Assembly (NCBI RefSeq): GCF_948329515.1
Contig: NZ_CAOJCN010000026.1
Location: forward strand, 1 to 64,000
DNA length: 64,000 nucleotides
Direction: 5' to 3'
Origin: Cohnella rhizoplanae
Lineage (GTDB): Bacteria; Bacillota; Bacilli; Paenibacillales; Paenibacillaceae
Numbering within the stretch: the first letter of the stretch is position 1; each line of letters opens with the position of its first letter. Below the pieces are notes generated by a model, which was not told where the DNA came from, made no database searches, and worked only from the letters and a program-made list of their open reading frames with translations. Both the position numbers and the translations under genes were made by a program. Shown here piece after piece: positions 50,234 to 58,834 of the stretch.

Positions 50234-51571
50234 ATGACGAGATACGAAGCGCTGGTGCGCGACATCGAACAAAAAATAGACGACGGCCGCATCCGCGGCG
50301 GACAGCGTCTGCCGTCCGTCCGGGAAGCGTCCGCCGCCTATGCATGCAGCAAGAGCACGGTCCTCCGCGCATACGCCGAGCTCGAAAAACGGCATCGGCT
50401 GTATACGGTGCCGCAAAGCGGCTATTACGCCGTGCCGCAGCGGCAAGAGGCGCCCCCTGCCTCCGCTTCCTTGAATTTCTCATCGGTCGCGCCGGATCCC
50501 GATGTATTCCCCTACCTGGACTTCCAGCATTGCATCAACAAGGCGATCGACCGCTACCGCAGCCACCTGTTCACCTACGGCACGCCTCAGGGACTCCCTT
50601 CCCTGCTGCAGGTAATGAGCCGGCACCTCGCAGGTTATCAGGTATTCGCGCCCGCGGAGCGTATCACGGTCGCCTCTGGCGTGCAGCAGGCGCTGTCCAT
50701 CCTGACGACCATGCCGTTCCCCTCCGGTAAGCGCGCCGTGCTGGTCGAGCAGCCTACCTATACGATTTTTCTCGAAATGTTGGCGATGCACGGCGTTCCG
50801 GTCCGGGGTATCGCGCGAACGGAGCGGGGGATCGACCTGGACGAGCTGGAACGTTTGTTCAAGACGGGCGACATCAAGTTTTTCTACACGGTCCCGCGAT
50901 TCCAAAATCCGCTCGGCGCCTCTTACGACAACCGGACTAAAAAAGCGATCGCGGAGCTCGCGATGCGCCATGACGTCATCGTGGTGGAAGACGACTTTCT
51001 CGCGGACCTGGAGACCGACCCCAAGTCCGATCCGATCCACGCCTTCGGGCCTTCGCATGTCGTCTATCTGAAGAGCTACTCTAAAATTCTGTTCCCCGGT
51101 CTCCGGGTCGGCGTCGCCGTGCTGCCGCCGGAGCTGCAGGCCGTATTCAGCCGGCACAAGCGGCTCTCCGACATCGACAGCTCCATGCTCTCGCAGGCTG
51201 CGCTCGAGATCTACATCCAGAGCGGCATGTTCGAGCGGCGCAAGCAGCGGATCTCGGATACTTACCGCACCCGCATGCAGCGGCTGGGAAGGGCGCTCGA
51301 CGCCTGCAACGATACGCCGGACGTTCGGCATCTGCGCCTCGAGGCCGGCATGCATACGCACCTGGAGCTGCCGCCCTCGCTGCGCCTCGCGACGCTGATC
51401 GGCCGTCTCACCAAGCGGGGCTTGGAAACAAGAGGCGCCGACGCGTGTTTCCTGCCCGCGTTTCCCAAGCGCTCCCTGCTCCAGCTCAGCATCTCGCAGA
51501 TCCCGGAGGATCGCATCGACGAAGGCGTGGCCGTCATCTTCGCGGAGATCGGCCGGATGCGGCGGGGCTAG
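50234..51571 (+). CDS. MocR-type GntR/aminotransferase transcriptional regulator
   Basis: The 445-residue protein fuses a GntR winged helix (YEALVRDIEQKIDDGRIRGGQRLPSVREASAAYACSKSTVLRAYAEL) to an aminotransferase fold I domain. The latter has VEQPTYTIFLEML, VPRFQNPLGASY and the PLP-binding Lys in LKSYSKILFPGLRVG. MocR proteins sense PLP or amino-acid adducts. ATG 50234 is the start; upstream in-frame sequence overlaps the palindrome and is not coding. It likely controls the divergent EamA transporter. Confidence 0.93.
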   Translation: MTRYEALVRDIEQKIDDGRIRGGQRLPSVREASAAYACSKSTVLRAYAELEKRHRLYTVPQSGYYAVPQRQEAPPASASLNFSSVAPDPDVFPYLDFQHCINKAIDRYRSHLFTYGTPQGLPSLLQVMSRHLAGYQVFAPAERITVASGVQQALSILTTMPFPSGKRAVLVEQPTYTIFLEMLAMHGVPVRGIARTERGIDLDELERLFKTGDIKFFYTVPRFQNPLGASYDNRTKKAIAELAMRHDVIVVEDDFLADLETDPKSDPIHAFGPSHVVYLKSYSKILFPGLRVGVAVLPPELQAVFSRHKRLSDIDSSMLSQAALEIYIQSGMFERRKQRISDTYRTRMQRLGRALDACNDTPDVRHLRLEAGMHTHLELPPSLRLATLIGRLTKRGLETRGADACFLPAFPKRSLLQLSISQIPEDRIDEGVAVIFAEIGRMRRG

Positions 51572-51611
51572 AGGAAGACCGATGCGGACGGCTGCCATGC
51601 GCGTCAGCCCT

Positions 51612-53300
51612 TCACTTCGCGTCGCCTGACCGTATCTTCCATTCGTGTACGTTGATGAACATGCCCAGGTCCTTCGGCGTCGCGCCGACGACGCGCCCGT
51701 TAACTGCGCCGAGCGCCTTGACCGAGTAGACGGCGGGCATCGGCACGTCCTCGGCCAGGATGACCTGGAGCCGGTCGTACAGCGCCCGGATCTTCGCCTC
51801 GTCGACCTCGGACCCGAGCTGCGCGAGGATGTGTTCCACTTCGTCGTTCTTGTAGCCGTTGGGGTTGCCGGCGCCCAGGAAGTAAGCCAGATCCGGCAGC
51901 GGATGGACCGGCGTCAGCGTCGCGGGCATGAGACACAGATCGAAGTCCTGCTTCACCAGCTTGCCGTTCACCGCCGCCGGATCATACGTCCGCACGATGA
52001 CCCTCATCCCGACGACCGTCAGATCGTCGGCGACGCTGTCCGCCGCCCGCGCGAGCGTGTCGTCGCCCGACGGGACGGACAGCGTCAGCGTCTTCGCGAC
52101 GTCCCAATCCGTCGCCTTCAGCAGGGACCTCGCCTGGCGCGGGTCGTAGGCGGCCGGCTGCACGCTCCCGTTCCGGTAGGGGCTGATGCCGTTGAAGTAA
52201 CCGTCCGCCGGATCGCCCGCGCCGCGAAGCAGCTTGTCGACGATGCGTCTCCGGTCGATCGCATGCGAGATCGCCTGGCGCTGCAGCGCGTCCGGCACGG
52301 CCTTCTCGTTGATGTATAAGTAGGACGCCGACAGCGGCTGGCCGCCTACGGTCGTGACGCCGGGGAGGTTCTCCACGCGCGCATAGTCGGCGACGGGAAT
52401 GACGCCCGCGGACGGGATATTCATGTCGATCTCGCCGCTCGCGAGCCGGTCCGCGAGGTCCGTCCCGCGCATCACCCGGAAGCTCAGCCGGTCCAGCGCG
52501 GGCCTGCCCTTGAAGTAATCCCCGTTGGCGGTCAACTCGACCGACCGCTCCGGGTCGTAGCGATCAAGCTTGAACGGTCCGGACGTCACGCGGGGCATCC
52601 GCATGAAGGCGTCGCGGTTCACGTCCTTCGGCGCGACATCCTTCAGCGCGGACCGGGGGAGCGTACGCAGATTGCGGCCGATCGTATCCTCGAAGACCGT
52701 CAGCGTCGTCGGCACCTTGGTCACCATCTCGATCGTCCGTTCGTCGATCTTGCGCACGCCGGAGATGTCGGTCTCGCCGTCAGGCAGGAAGCCCGAGGGG
52801 CCAAGCCCCTCGAGTATCGCGAACATATAAGCAAAGTTGGATGCGACTGCGGCATCCGCCATCAGCTTCAACGTGAAAATGACGTCGTCCGCCGTTACGG
52901 GCGCGCCGTCGGTCCACCTGGCCTGCTGGTTCAGCTTGATCGTGAACGAGCGGTTGTCCGTCGTCTCGATGGAGTCGGCGAGCATCGGCTTGTACCGCAG
53001 ATCGGCGTCGATCTCTACGAGAGGCGGGAACAGCAGTCCCGCGATATAAGCGGATACGCGCCCGACCGGCGAGAGCGGATTGATATCGGCGGGCGCATCG
53101 GTGACGCCGATATTCACGGTTTTCTCGCCATCTGCGGCTAGCGGGCCGCCCCCCGGCGCCGAGACCGCGAGCAAGGGGGCGGCCGGTGTCGGGGCCGGCC
53201 CTCCAGTCTGCTCCCGATGGCCGGCGCAAACAGTCAGCAGGGCCGGAACGGCCAGCAGCAGGAGCCCGACGAGGAGGGTCGGGAAGAGCTTGAACTTCAT
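51612..53300 (-). CDS. Peptide-type ABC transporter substrate-binding lipoprotein (SBP_bac_5)
   Basis: The 562-residue protein has a lipoprotein-like signal (LLAVPALLTVCAG), an Ala/Pro-rich linker and the family 5 binding fold: INPLSPVGRVSAYIAGLLFPPLVEIDADLRYKPMLADS, WTDGAPVTADDVIFTLKLMAD, TSGPFKLDRYDPERSVEL and QAISHAIDRRRIVDKLL. Ligands in this family are oligopeptides, nickel or opines. No permease or ATPase gene is adjacent, so it is an orphan binding protein. ATG 53300 follows AAGGAG. Confidence 0.87.
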   Translation of the reverse strand: MKFKLFPTLLVGLLLLAVPALLTVCAGHREQTGGPAPTPAAPLLAVSAPGGGPLAADGEKTVNIGVTDAPADINPLSPVGRVSAYIAGLLFPPLVEIDADLRYKPMLADSIETTDNRSFTIKLNQQARWTDGAPVTADDVIFTLKLMADAAVASNFAYMFAILEGLGPSGFLPDGETDISGVRKIDERTIEMVTKVPTTLTVFEDTIGRNLRTLPRSALKDVAPKDVNRDAFMRMPRVTSGPFKLDRYDPERSVELTANGDYFKGRPALDRLSFRVMRGTDLADRLASGEIDMNIPSAGVIPVADYARVENLPGVTTVGGQPLSASYLYINEKAVPDALQRQAISHAIDRRRIVDKLLRGAGDPADGYFNGISPYRNGSVQPAAYDPRQARSLLKATDWDVAKTLTLSVPSGDDTLARAADSVADDLTVVGMRVIVRTYDPAAVNGKLVKQDFDLCLMPATLTPVHPLPDLAYFLGAGNPNGYKNDEVEHILAQLGSEVDEAKIRALYDRLQVILAEDVPMPAVYSVKALGAVNGRVVGATPKDLGMFINVHEWKIRSGDAK

Positions 53301-53547
53301 GGCTGCGCAGCTCCTTATCGCCGTTGCGTAATGCTTCATTCGTTTTATATCCGGTATATATCAGATTTTATCGGTTTGTGTCGAAAATACAACAGATGAG
53401 ATAGGATTTATTTCCTAAAAAAATCACTTAGGGACTTGATGACACGCATTGTAAACCGAGCGTGCGATCCCGCCGATGCTTCGGGCACCGCGATCCCGTT
53501 TAAATGTAAGTAGATAGAGACGCGGATTGAAGCGAGGAGGATGCCAT

Positions 53548-53766
53548 ATGGATATCCGAAAAAAAGCCGAAGAAATCGTATCCCGAGTCAAAAACGACAA
53601 GGACTTCTCTGATAAGTTCCGGCGGGATCCCGCCGCGGCGATCGAGACGGTCATTGGCGTCAATCTGCCGAACGACCGGCTGAACGCGCTGATCGCGGGC
53701 GTCAAGGCGAAGCTGGCCACGGATAAGGCGGGCGACCTGCTGGGCTCGTTCAAAAAGCTGTTTTAA
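53548..53766 (+). CDS. Small acidic/basic helical protein, 72 residues (leader-like family)
   Basis: The protein reads MDIRKKAEEIVSRVKND, then KFRRDPAAAIETVIGVNLPNDRLNALIAGVKAKL and ends GDLLGSFKKLF. This KF-x-x-DPxxA-IE plus VxLPxD pattern recalls NHLP/Nif11-type leader regions seen in short proteins of Clostridia and Bacilli, but there is no core peptide or maturation gene beside it. GAGGAGG precedes the ATG at 53548. A stand-alone housekeeping or stress role is equally possible. No signal peptide or membrane segment is present. Confidence 0.7.
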   Translation: MDIRKKAEEIVSRVKNDKDFSDKFRRDPAAAIETVIGVNLPNDRLNALIAGVKAKLATDKAGDLLGSFKKLF

Positions 53767-53999
53767 ACGCAGGCCTCTCCCGAGACATGGATGAAGCGGG
53801 CAGTTGATGCGCTGCCCGGAGCATGGACCGGAGCTCGTCCCGCGACAGCGGCGAGCCTTCCGGTCCTATTTGTGCTTGCGGCGCGCGAATAGGTCGCGCG
53901 GCTCGTCGCTTCGGCACGCGCGATCCGATATAATAAGAAGAAAGCGAAAATAGACGAATTTTGTCGGAGCATAAGCTCGTCTAGGAGGGAGGAACGCGA

Positions 54000-54806
54000 A
54001 TGACGAACGACATCGTGGCGCGCAACAACGTGAACGTGCTCGGCCGCGGCGAACAGCCGATCGTGTTCGCGCACGGCTTTGGCTGCGATCAGGATATGTG
54101 GCGTTATATCGTCCCCGGCTTCGAGGCGGATCACCGCGTCGTCCTGTTCGACCATGTCGGATCGGGCCGTTCCCGGCTTCAATCCTACGACACGCGCAAA
54201 TACGGCGATCTTCAAGGCTATGCCGAAGACGTCAATGAGATTATGGAGGCGCTGGACCTGCGGGACGCGATCTTCGTGGGACACTCCGTCAGCAGCATGA
54301 TCGGCCTGCTCGCATCGGTTCGCGAAGGCTCCCGGTTCAAGCAAATCGTGATGATCGGCGCCTCGCCCCGATACGTGAACGACCCGCCCGGCTACTATGG
54401 GGGATTCGACGCGAGCGAGATTCAGGATCTGCTCCGCATGATGGAGATGAACTTCGTCGGCTGGGCCAGCTACCTGGCGCCGATCGCCATGCAGAACCCG
54501 GACCGCGAGGAGCTGACCGAAGAACTGGAGCGCAGCTTCTGCTCCAAGGATCCGCATATCGCCCGTCAATTCGCGGAGGTCACCTTCCTGTCGGACTGCC
54601 GCGCAGCGCTTGCCCGCATGCCCGTGCCGTCGTTGATCCTGCAATGCGCGGAGGATAGCATCGCGCCGATCGAGGTCGGCAACTACCTGCACGACCATCT
54701 CAAGGACAGCACGCTTCGGTTAATGCAGGCCAAGGGACACTACCCCCATCTGAGCCATCCCGAAGAGACGACGACGCTGATTCGACAATACATAGGCGGC
54801 CTTTAA
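54000..54806 (+). CDS. rsbQ: RsbQ-like alpha/beta hydrolase (sigma-B energy-stress type)
   Basis: The 268-residue protein has the alpha/beta hydrolase fold with the triad at the positions of B. subtilis RsbQ: Ser96 in FVGHSVSSMIG, Asp219 in LQCAEDSIAP and His247 in AKGHYPHLSHPEE. RsbQ-type hydrolases hold a small hydrophobic ligand and are required by a PAS-containing partner. Here the partner, encoded 23 bases downstream, is a PAS-GGDEF protein rather than the RsbP phosphatase. GGAGGGAGG precedes the ATG. A TATAAT-like -10 lies at about 53929 in the 233-bp upstream gap, which holds no other recognised element. Confidence 0.92.
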   Translation: MTNDIVARNNVNVLGRGEQPIVFAHGFGCDQDMWRYIVPGFEADHRVVLFDHVGSGRSRLQSYDTRKYGDLQGYAEDVNEIMEALDLRDAIFVGHSVSSMIGLLASVREGSRFKQIVMIGASPRYVNDPPGYYGGFDASEIQDLLRMMEMNFVGWASYLAPIAMQNPDREELTEELERSFCSKDPHIARQFAEVTFLSDCRAALARMPVPSLILQCAEDSIAPIEVGNYLHDHLKDSTLRLMQAKGHYPHLSHPEETTTLIRQYIGGL

Positions 54807-54829
54807 GGGCTCCCGGGGAAAGGCAGTCA

Positions 54830-55810
54830 ATGCACTTGGACGAGCAGCTTAATCATGCGCCATGCGGATACTTCTCGTTATCCGGCGAAGGGCATCTTCA
54901 TTCGGTCAATCTGACCTTGCTGGACATGCTCGGTTACGGAGGTTCGGAGTTGACGGACCGTCATATCGAAGCGATCCTGTCCGTGACCAACAAGCTTTTT
55001 TTCCATACCTACTTCTATCCATACATAAGGCTGTACGGCCACGTTAAGGAAATGTATCTGTCCTTGCGGACGAAGGACGGCCGGGAACTCCCGGTGCTGA
55101 TGAACGGCGTCAGGCAGGAACGCGGAGGCGAGGTCTTCATCGACTGCGTCGTACTGGAGATGAACAAGCGCATCGAGCACGAGAAGGACATCCTGCGGAC
55201 GAAAACGCAGCTCGAGGCGTTGTACCAGGCCACGCATGAAGCGAATCTGCGGCTCGAGCAGCTGCATGCGGAATACGAGGAGAAGCAGCAGGAGCTTCTG
55301 CGGCTCAACGAGCGGCTGGAGACGCTCGCCTCCACGGATCCGCTCACCGGTCTGCGCAACCGCCGCTTCTTCCAGGAACGCTTGCTGTTCGAGACCGAGC
55401 AGTACGGGCGGACGCAACGGCCTTTTTCCCTGCTGATCCTGGATATCGATCACTTCAAGTCGATTAACGATACTTACGGGCACCCGGTAGGCGATCTCGT
55501 GCTCGCGAGCCTCGCCGACCTGCTCCGTTCGAATTCCGGCCCGGACGACGTCGCGGCCCGGTACGGCGGCGAGGAGTTTGTCCTGATCCTGCCGGGGGCG
55601 GGCCGCGACGATGCGATGTGCGCTGCCGAGCGATACCGCTCGGGCGTAGAGGCCGCTGCCTGGGAGGGACTCCGCATCACGATCAGCATCGGCGTCTCGA
55701 CGATCTCCCCGGGCGATACGGACGCGGCCCTGGTGAACAAGGCGGACCACGCGCTGTACGCCTCCAAGAGCGGCGGGCGCAATCGGGTCACGCACGCAGA
55801 CGGGACGTGA
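54830..55810 (+). CDS. PAS-GGDEF diguanylate cyclase, partner of RsbQ-like hydrolase
   Basis: The 326-residue protein has an N-terminal PAS domain (about 1-110, CGYFSLSGEGHLHSVN), a coiled coil (about 112-165) and a GGDEF cyclase (STDPLTGLRNRRFF, then DIDHFKSINDTYGHPVGDLVL and RYGGEEF at 245-250). The residues for GTP and metal binding are intact, so it should make c-di-GMP. No RxxD inhibitory site precedes GGEEF. It matches the known bipartite module in which an RsbQ-like hydrolase feeds a PAS partner with variable output. Confidence 0.92.
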   Translation: MHLDEQLNHAPCGYFSLSGEGHLHSVNLTLLDMLGYGGSELTDRHIEAILSVTNKLFFHTYFYPYIRLYGHVKEMYLSLRTKDGRELPVLMNGVRQERGGEVFIDCVVLEMNKRIEHEKDILRTKTQLEALYQATHEANLRLEQLHAEYEEKQQELLRLNERLETLASTDPLTGLRNRRFFQERLLFETEQYGRTQRPFSLLILDIDHFKSINDTYGHPVGDLVLASLADLLRSNSGPDDVAARYGGEEFVLILPGAGRDDAMCAAERYRSGVEAAAWEGLRITISIGVSTISPGDTDAALVNKADHALYASKSGGRNRVTHADGT

Positions 55811-55869
55811 GGTCGGGAGGAGCGTACCCGGCGGCATCTAGTCGACCGGGTCTTTCTCCGCTCTGCGCT

Positions 55870-56535
55870 TTACCGCCTTCGATAACTGTCCACGCTCTTA
55901 TATCCCGCCAGCAGGATCGCCTTCATCTCCTCCCGGCGCTTGGACCGGGTATCCTCCTGGACGGCGCTGTAGACATACCTGGCCCAGTCTTTGCGGTACC
56001 CCGGCGTGAGCGACCGATAGAACGCGTGCGCGTCCGGGCTGTCCTGCAGATCCCGCTCGATCTCCGCGATCAGGGAGACGTAGTCGTCCACGCGCTGGCT
56101 CGGCTTGCTCGCGGCCGCGGTCTTCCTCGCCTCTTCCTTGAAGCCTACCACGGTGAACACCTCGTTCAACCCGACCATGCGCGCGAACCTGAGTTCGCTC
56201 TTCCCGATGTAGCCGTCTTCGCCGGCCCCGAGTCCCGCGAACAGATCGTCGCGGTGAATATAGGTCGGATAAGCCTTGTTCCCCTTCTTGGGATACGCCG
56301 CATACAGATAGCCGCCGCGACGCAGGCTGCCTTGCTCGGCGACCAGCTTGACGAGCGCCTGCAGCGATGCCATATCGAGGACGAACGCGAAGATCAGATC
56401 GTAGCCGCCTTCGTCGGTTAGATTCGTATCATACGTTCCGAGTCCCGCCAGCAGCCCCTCTTCCTCCGGCTCGTTCAGGACTGCGGCTTTTTCGTATTTT
56501 CGCAAATTCAGCTTTTCTACGATCGTTTTCGACAT
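55870..56535 (-). CDS. YdeI/OmpD-associated domain protein, larger form
   Basis: The 221-residue protein begins MSKTIVEKLNLRKYEKAAVL and carries a C-terminal OmdA-type helix pair (FYRSLTPGYRKDWARYVYSAVQEDTRSKRREEMKAILLAGYK), the pattern of YdeI/OmpD-associated proteins. The central part (about 40-130) is a beta-alpha domain of the DUF3052-like type with low certainty. ATG 56535 follows AGGAGG; the longer frame upstream runs into the repeat array and is not real. Confidence 0.78.
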   Translation of the reverse strand: MSKTIVEKLNLRKYEKAAVLNEPEEEGLLAGLGTYDTNLTDEGGYDLIFAFVLDMASLQALVKLVAEQGSLRRGGYLYAAYPKKGNKAYPTYIHRDDLFAGLGAGEDGYIGKSELRFARMVGLNEVFTVVGFKEEARKTAAASKPSQRVDDYVSLIAEIERDLQDSPDAHAFYRSLTPGYRKDWARYVYSAVQEDTRSKRREEMKAILLAGYKSVDSYRRR

Positions 56536-56629
56536 GCGGGCGGGCCTCCTGGTGAAAAAATTAACTTTAGGATCCCATTCCCCGGGGGAGAACGCAAGCC
56601 CTGCCTGGAGCCCGGTTACTAGTTGAAGG

Positions 56630-56860
56630 AGATCAGCACATTTGGGCGCTAATTCGGGTACATGGGCGGGCGGCGGCGGGAGATAGTTACATTTGGGCAT
56701 TAACGCGACCGCACGAGACGGGCGGCGGCGGGAGATAGTTACATTTGGGCACTAACGCGGCCACACGAGACGGTCGGCGGCGGGTGATAGTTACATTTGG
56801 GCACTATATCGGCCACACGAGACGCGGCAGTGGTGATAGGCACATTTGGGCCACTATCGC
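56630..56860 (-). repeat. 52-bp-period repeat, copy set 3 (five units, inverted)
   Basis: ACATTTGGGC (minus strand GCCCAAATGT) occurs at 56638, 56689, 56741, 56793 and 56842, spacing 51, 52, 52 and 49. On the minus strand most units read TTAGTGCCCAAATGTAAC then TATCWCC, the same core as the arrays at 0.3 and 47.1 kb. The array fills most of the 391-bp gap between the YdeI-like gene and the isomerase gene. Confidence 0.85.
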
Positions 56861-56883
56861 GAGTACCTGCGCGGCTAACGCAC

Positions 56884-56915
56884 GAAAAAACGCCGCCAGC
56901 GTATCTGACGGCGCC
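56884..56915 (-). terminator. Terminator of the isomerase gene
   Basis: On the minus strand GCGCCGTCAG / CTGGCGGCG (loop ATACG) is followed by TTTTTTC. Confidence 0.75.
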
Positions 56916-56926
56916 ACACCCTTATC

Positions 56927-57751
56927 TTAAGCTTGCTGCAGCCATTGCTTGAGATCTTCCGTCGTGCGCAGGATGTCCTGCCGCTGCTCTTCGCCGCTAA
57001 TCTCGCGCTCGATGATATACTCGCCCGCGTAGCCGATCTCCTTGAGCTTGCGGACGAACGCGGGGAAGTCTACCTTGCCGGTGCCCGCGCGGACTTCCTC
57101 GCCGAGGCTGTCGCCGTCGGTCGGGTACAGCCCGTCCTTTACGTGAACGTTGCGCACGTAGGCGCCGATCGTGTCCAGCGCGTCGATCGGGTTGCCCTTG
57201 CCGTACAGGATCAGGTTGGCCGGGTCAAGGTTGATGCCGAGGTTGGACGTACCGACCCGCTGAATCGTGCGCAGCAGGACGACCGGCGTCTCCTGCCCGG
57301 TCTCGAACCAGAAGCCGATGCCCTTGCTCTCGCAGTATGCGGCGACCTCGCGGATCGCGTCTACGACCGGCGGATACGCAGGATCCGTCAGATTCTCCGG
57401 GATGAAGCCGACGTGGGTGATGATCGCCGGCGCGCCGATCCACGACGCGAAGTCCGCCCAGTTCTTAAGCGCCTGGATCCGCTCCGCGCGATAAACCTCA
57501 GGCACGAGCCCCAGCGTCAGCGGCCCCTGCGTGAAGTTCCACTCCGCCGGTCCCGGTACGCCCGCCCACACCGCGCAGATGCGCACGTTCGCCTCGCGCG
57601 CTTCCCGGACGACGCGCTCGGCGACCTCCGGTTTGCAATCCTCCATGTTCCACGAACTGAGCTGGCACACGCCGAACCCGTAGTCGCTCACCGTCTGGAA
57701 CATATTGCCCTGAGCGCCTCTATTGATCGAATGAATAACCCCGATTTCCAT
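56927..57751 (-). CDS. Sugar phosphate isomerase/epimerase
   Basis: The 274-residue TIM-barrel protein contains the metal and active-site positions of the xylose isomerase-like family: GFWFETGQETPVVLLRTI, LGINLDPANLILYG, VRNVHVKDGLYPTDGD and YIIEREISGEEQ. It isomerises or epimerises a sugar or sugar phosphate. ATG 57751 lies 9 bp after GAGGAGG. A longer frame to 58759 reads through the AraC gene and is a shadow. It is divergent from an AraC-type regulator that probably controls it. Confidence 0.9.
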   Translation of the reverse strand: MEIGVIHSINRGAQGNMFQTVSDYGFGVCQLSSWNMEDCKPEVAERVVREAREANVRICAVWAGVPGPAEWNFTQGPLTLGLVPEVYRAERIQALKNWADFASWIGAPAIITHVGFIPENLTDPAYPPVVDAIREVAAYCESKGIGFWFETGQETPVVLLRTIQRVGTSNLGINLDPANLILYGKGNPIDALDTIGAYVRNVHVKDGLYPTDGDSLGEEVRAGTGKVDFPAFVRKLKEIGYAGEYIIEREISGEEQRQDILRTTEDLKQWLQQA

Positions 57752-57937
57752 GACAAAAAAGCCTCCTCGTCTCTTCCTCGCGCAGACGATGCCGCGCCGC
57801 TCGATGCCAGCCTGCCGGCTAGCCCCATCATAGCCCCTTTGTCCGCGGCTTGATTTAGAAAATTTGTCGGTAAATTTGCACTTCATTTTGCATAATCGGA
57901 CGGAAAGTTTATACTTTAATTCGGAGGGGACGAACGG

Positions 57938-58819
57938 ATGGACTTTATCAAGCATCGGCTGCGCGAGGCGCTCGTCGTGAACGACATCTATACCTGCTAC
58001 TACTTCGAGCAGTCCAATCGCGAGCAGTACGTGGCGGAGAGCCATGATTTCTGGGAGATCGTATACGTGGACAAGGGCGAGGTCAACGCCAATACGGGGT
58101 CCGGCTACTACCGGCTGAACCAGGGCAACATTCTCGTGCACAGCCCGAACGAGTTCCACCAGTTGGAGAGCACCGGCAGCAAGGCGCCCAACCTGTTTAT
58201 CGTAACCTTCCGCTGCGACGACGAGGCGATGGCTTTTTTCGACGAAAATAAACTGTTCCGCATCGGACAGACCGAGCATGCCGTGCTGGCGCGACTGATG
58301 AAGGAGGGACTGGACAGCTTCGGCCTGAACCAGTATCCGATCGTCCCCAGGCCCGGCGCCGCGTTCGCAGCGGAGCAGCTCTTCAAGCTCTATCTGGAGC
58401 AGCTGCTCATCCTCATCATCCGTCATTCGCGGCCTACCAGGCAGCAGGCCGAGCAGCTCATGTCGACCACCGCGGAAAACCAGAGCGCGCACATGGGCAA
58501 GCGCATCATCGCGTACCTCGAACAGAACCTGTCCCGCAAGATCACGCTGGACGGCTTGTCCGCGCAGTTCAACATGAGCCGTACGCAGCTGAACATCCTG
58601 TTCAAGCGGACCGTTGGCTCGGGCATCATCGCGTACCTCAACCGCCTCAAGATCGAGCGCGCCAAGACCTATATCCGCGAGGAAATCTACAATCTGACCG
58701 AGATCTCGAACCTGCTCGGCTACAGCAGCGTCCATTACTTCTCGCGGCACTTCAAGCAATCCGTCGGCATGACGCCGTCCGAATACGCCAAGACGATCAA
58801 GGCGAGGAACGAGCTGTGA
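57938..58819 (+). CDS. AraC-family transcriptional regulator
   Basis: The 293-residue regulator has an N-terminal cupin-type sugar-binding domain (FWEIVYVDKGEVNANTGSGYYRLNQGNILVHSPNEFHQL) and a C-terminal two-HTH AraC domain (LDGLSAQFNMSRTQLNILFKRTVGSGIIAYL and ISNLLGYSSVHYFSRHFKQSVGMTPSEYA). ATG 57938 follows CGGAGGGG. It is divergent from a sugar phosphate isomerase gene across a 186-bp gap. It is therefore likely to be a sugar-responsive activator of it. Confidence 0.93.
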   Translation: MDFIKHRLREALVVNDIYTCYYFEQSNREQYVAESHDFWEIVYVDKGEVNANTGSGYYRLNQGNILVHSPNEFHQLESTGSKAPNLFIVTFRCDDEAMAFFDENKLFRIGQTEHAVLARLMKEGLDSFGLNQYPIVPRPGAAFAAEQLFKLYLEQLLILIIRHSRPTRQQAEQLMSTTAENQSAHMGKRIIAYLEQNLSRKITLDGLSAQFNMSRTQLNILFKRTVGSGIIAYLNRLKIERAKTYIREEIYNLTEISNLLGYSSVHYFSRHFKQSVGMTPSEYAKTIKARNEL

Positions 58820-58834
58820 GCGGCGCGAGCCGCC

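Noticed and set aside
56630-56860. CRISPR array (about 24-bp cores, about 28-bp spacers)
   Set aside because: Spacers resemble one another, cores vary, the same core recurs at two other loci and no cas gene is present.
56927-58759. 610-codon frame fusing the isomerase to upstream sequence
   Set aside because: The N-terminal half is antisense to the AraC gene; a good ribosome site and ATG at 57751 mark the true start.
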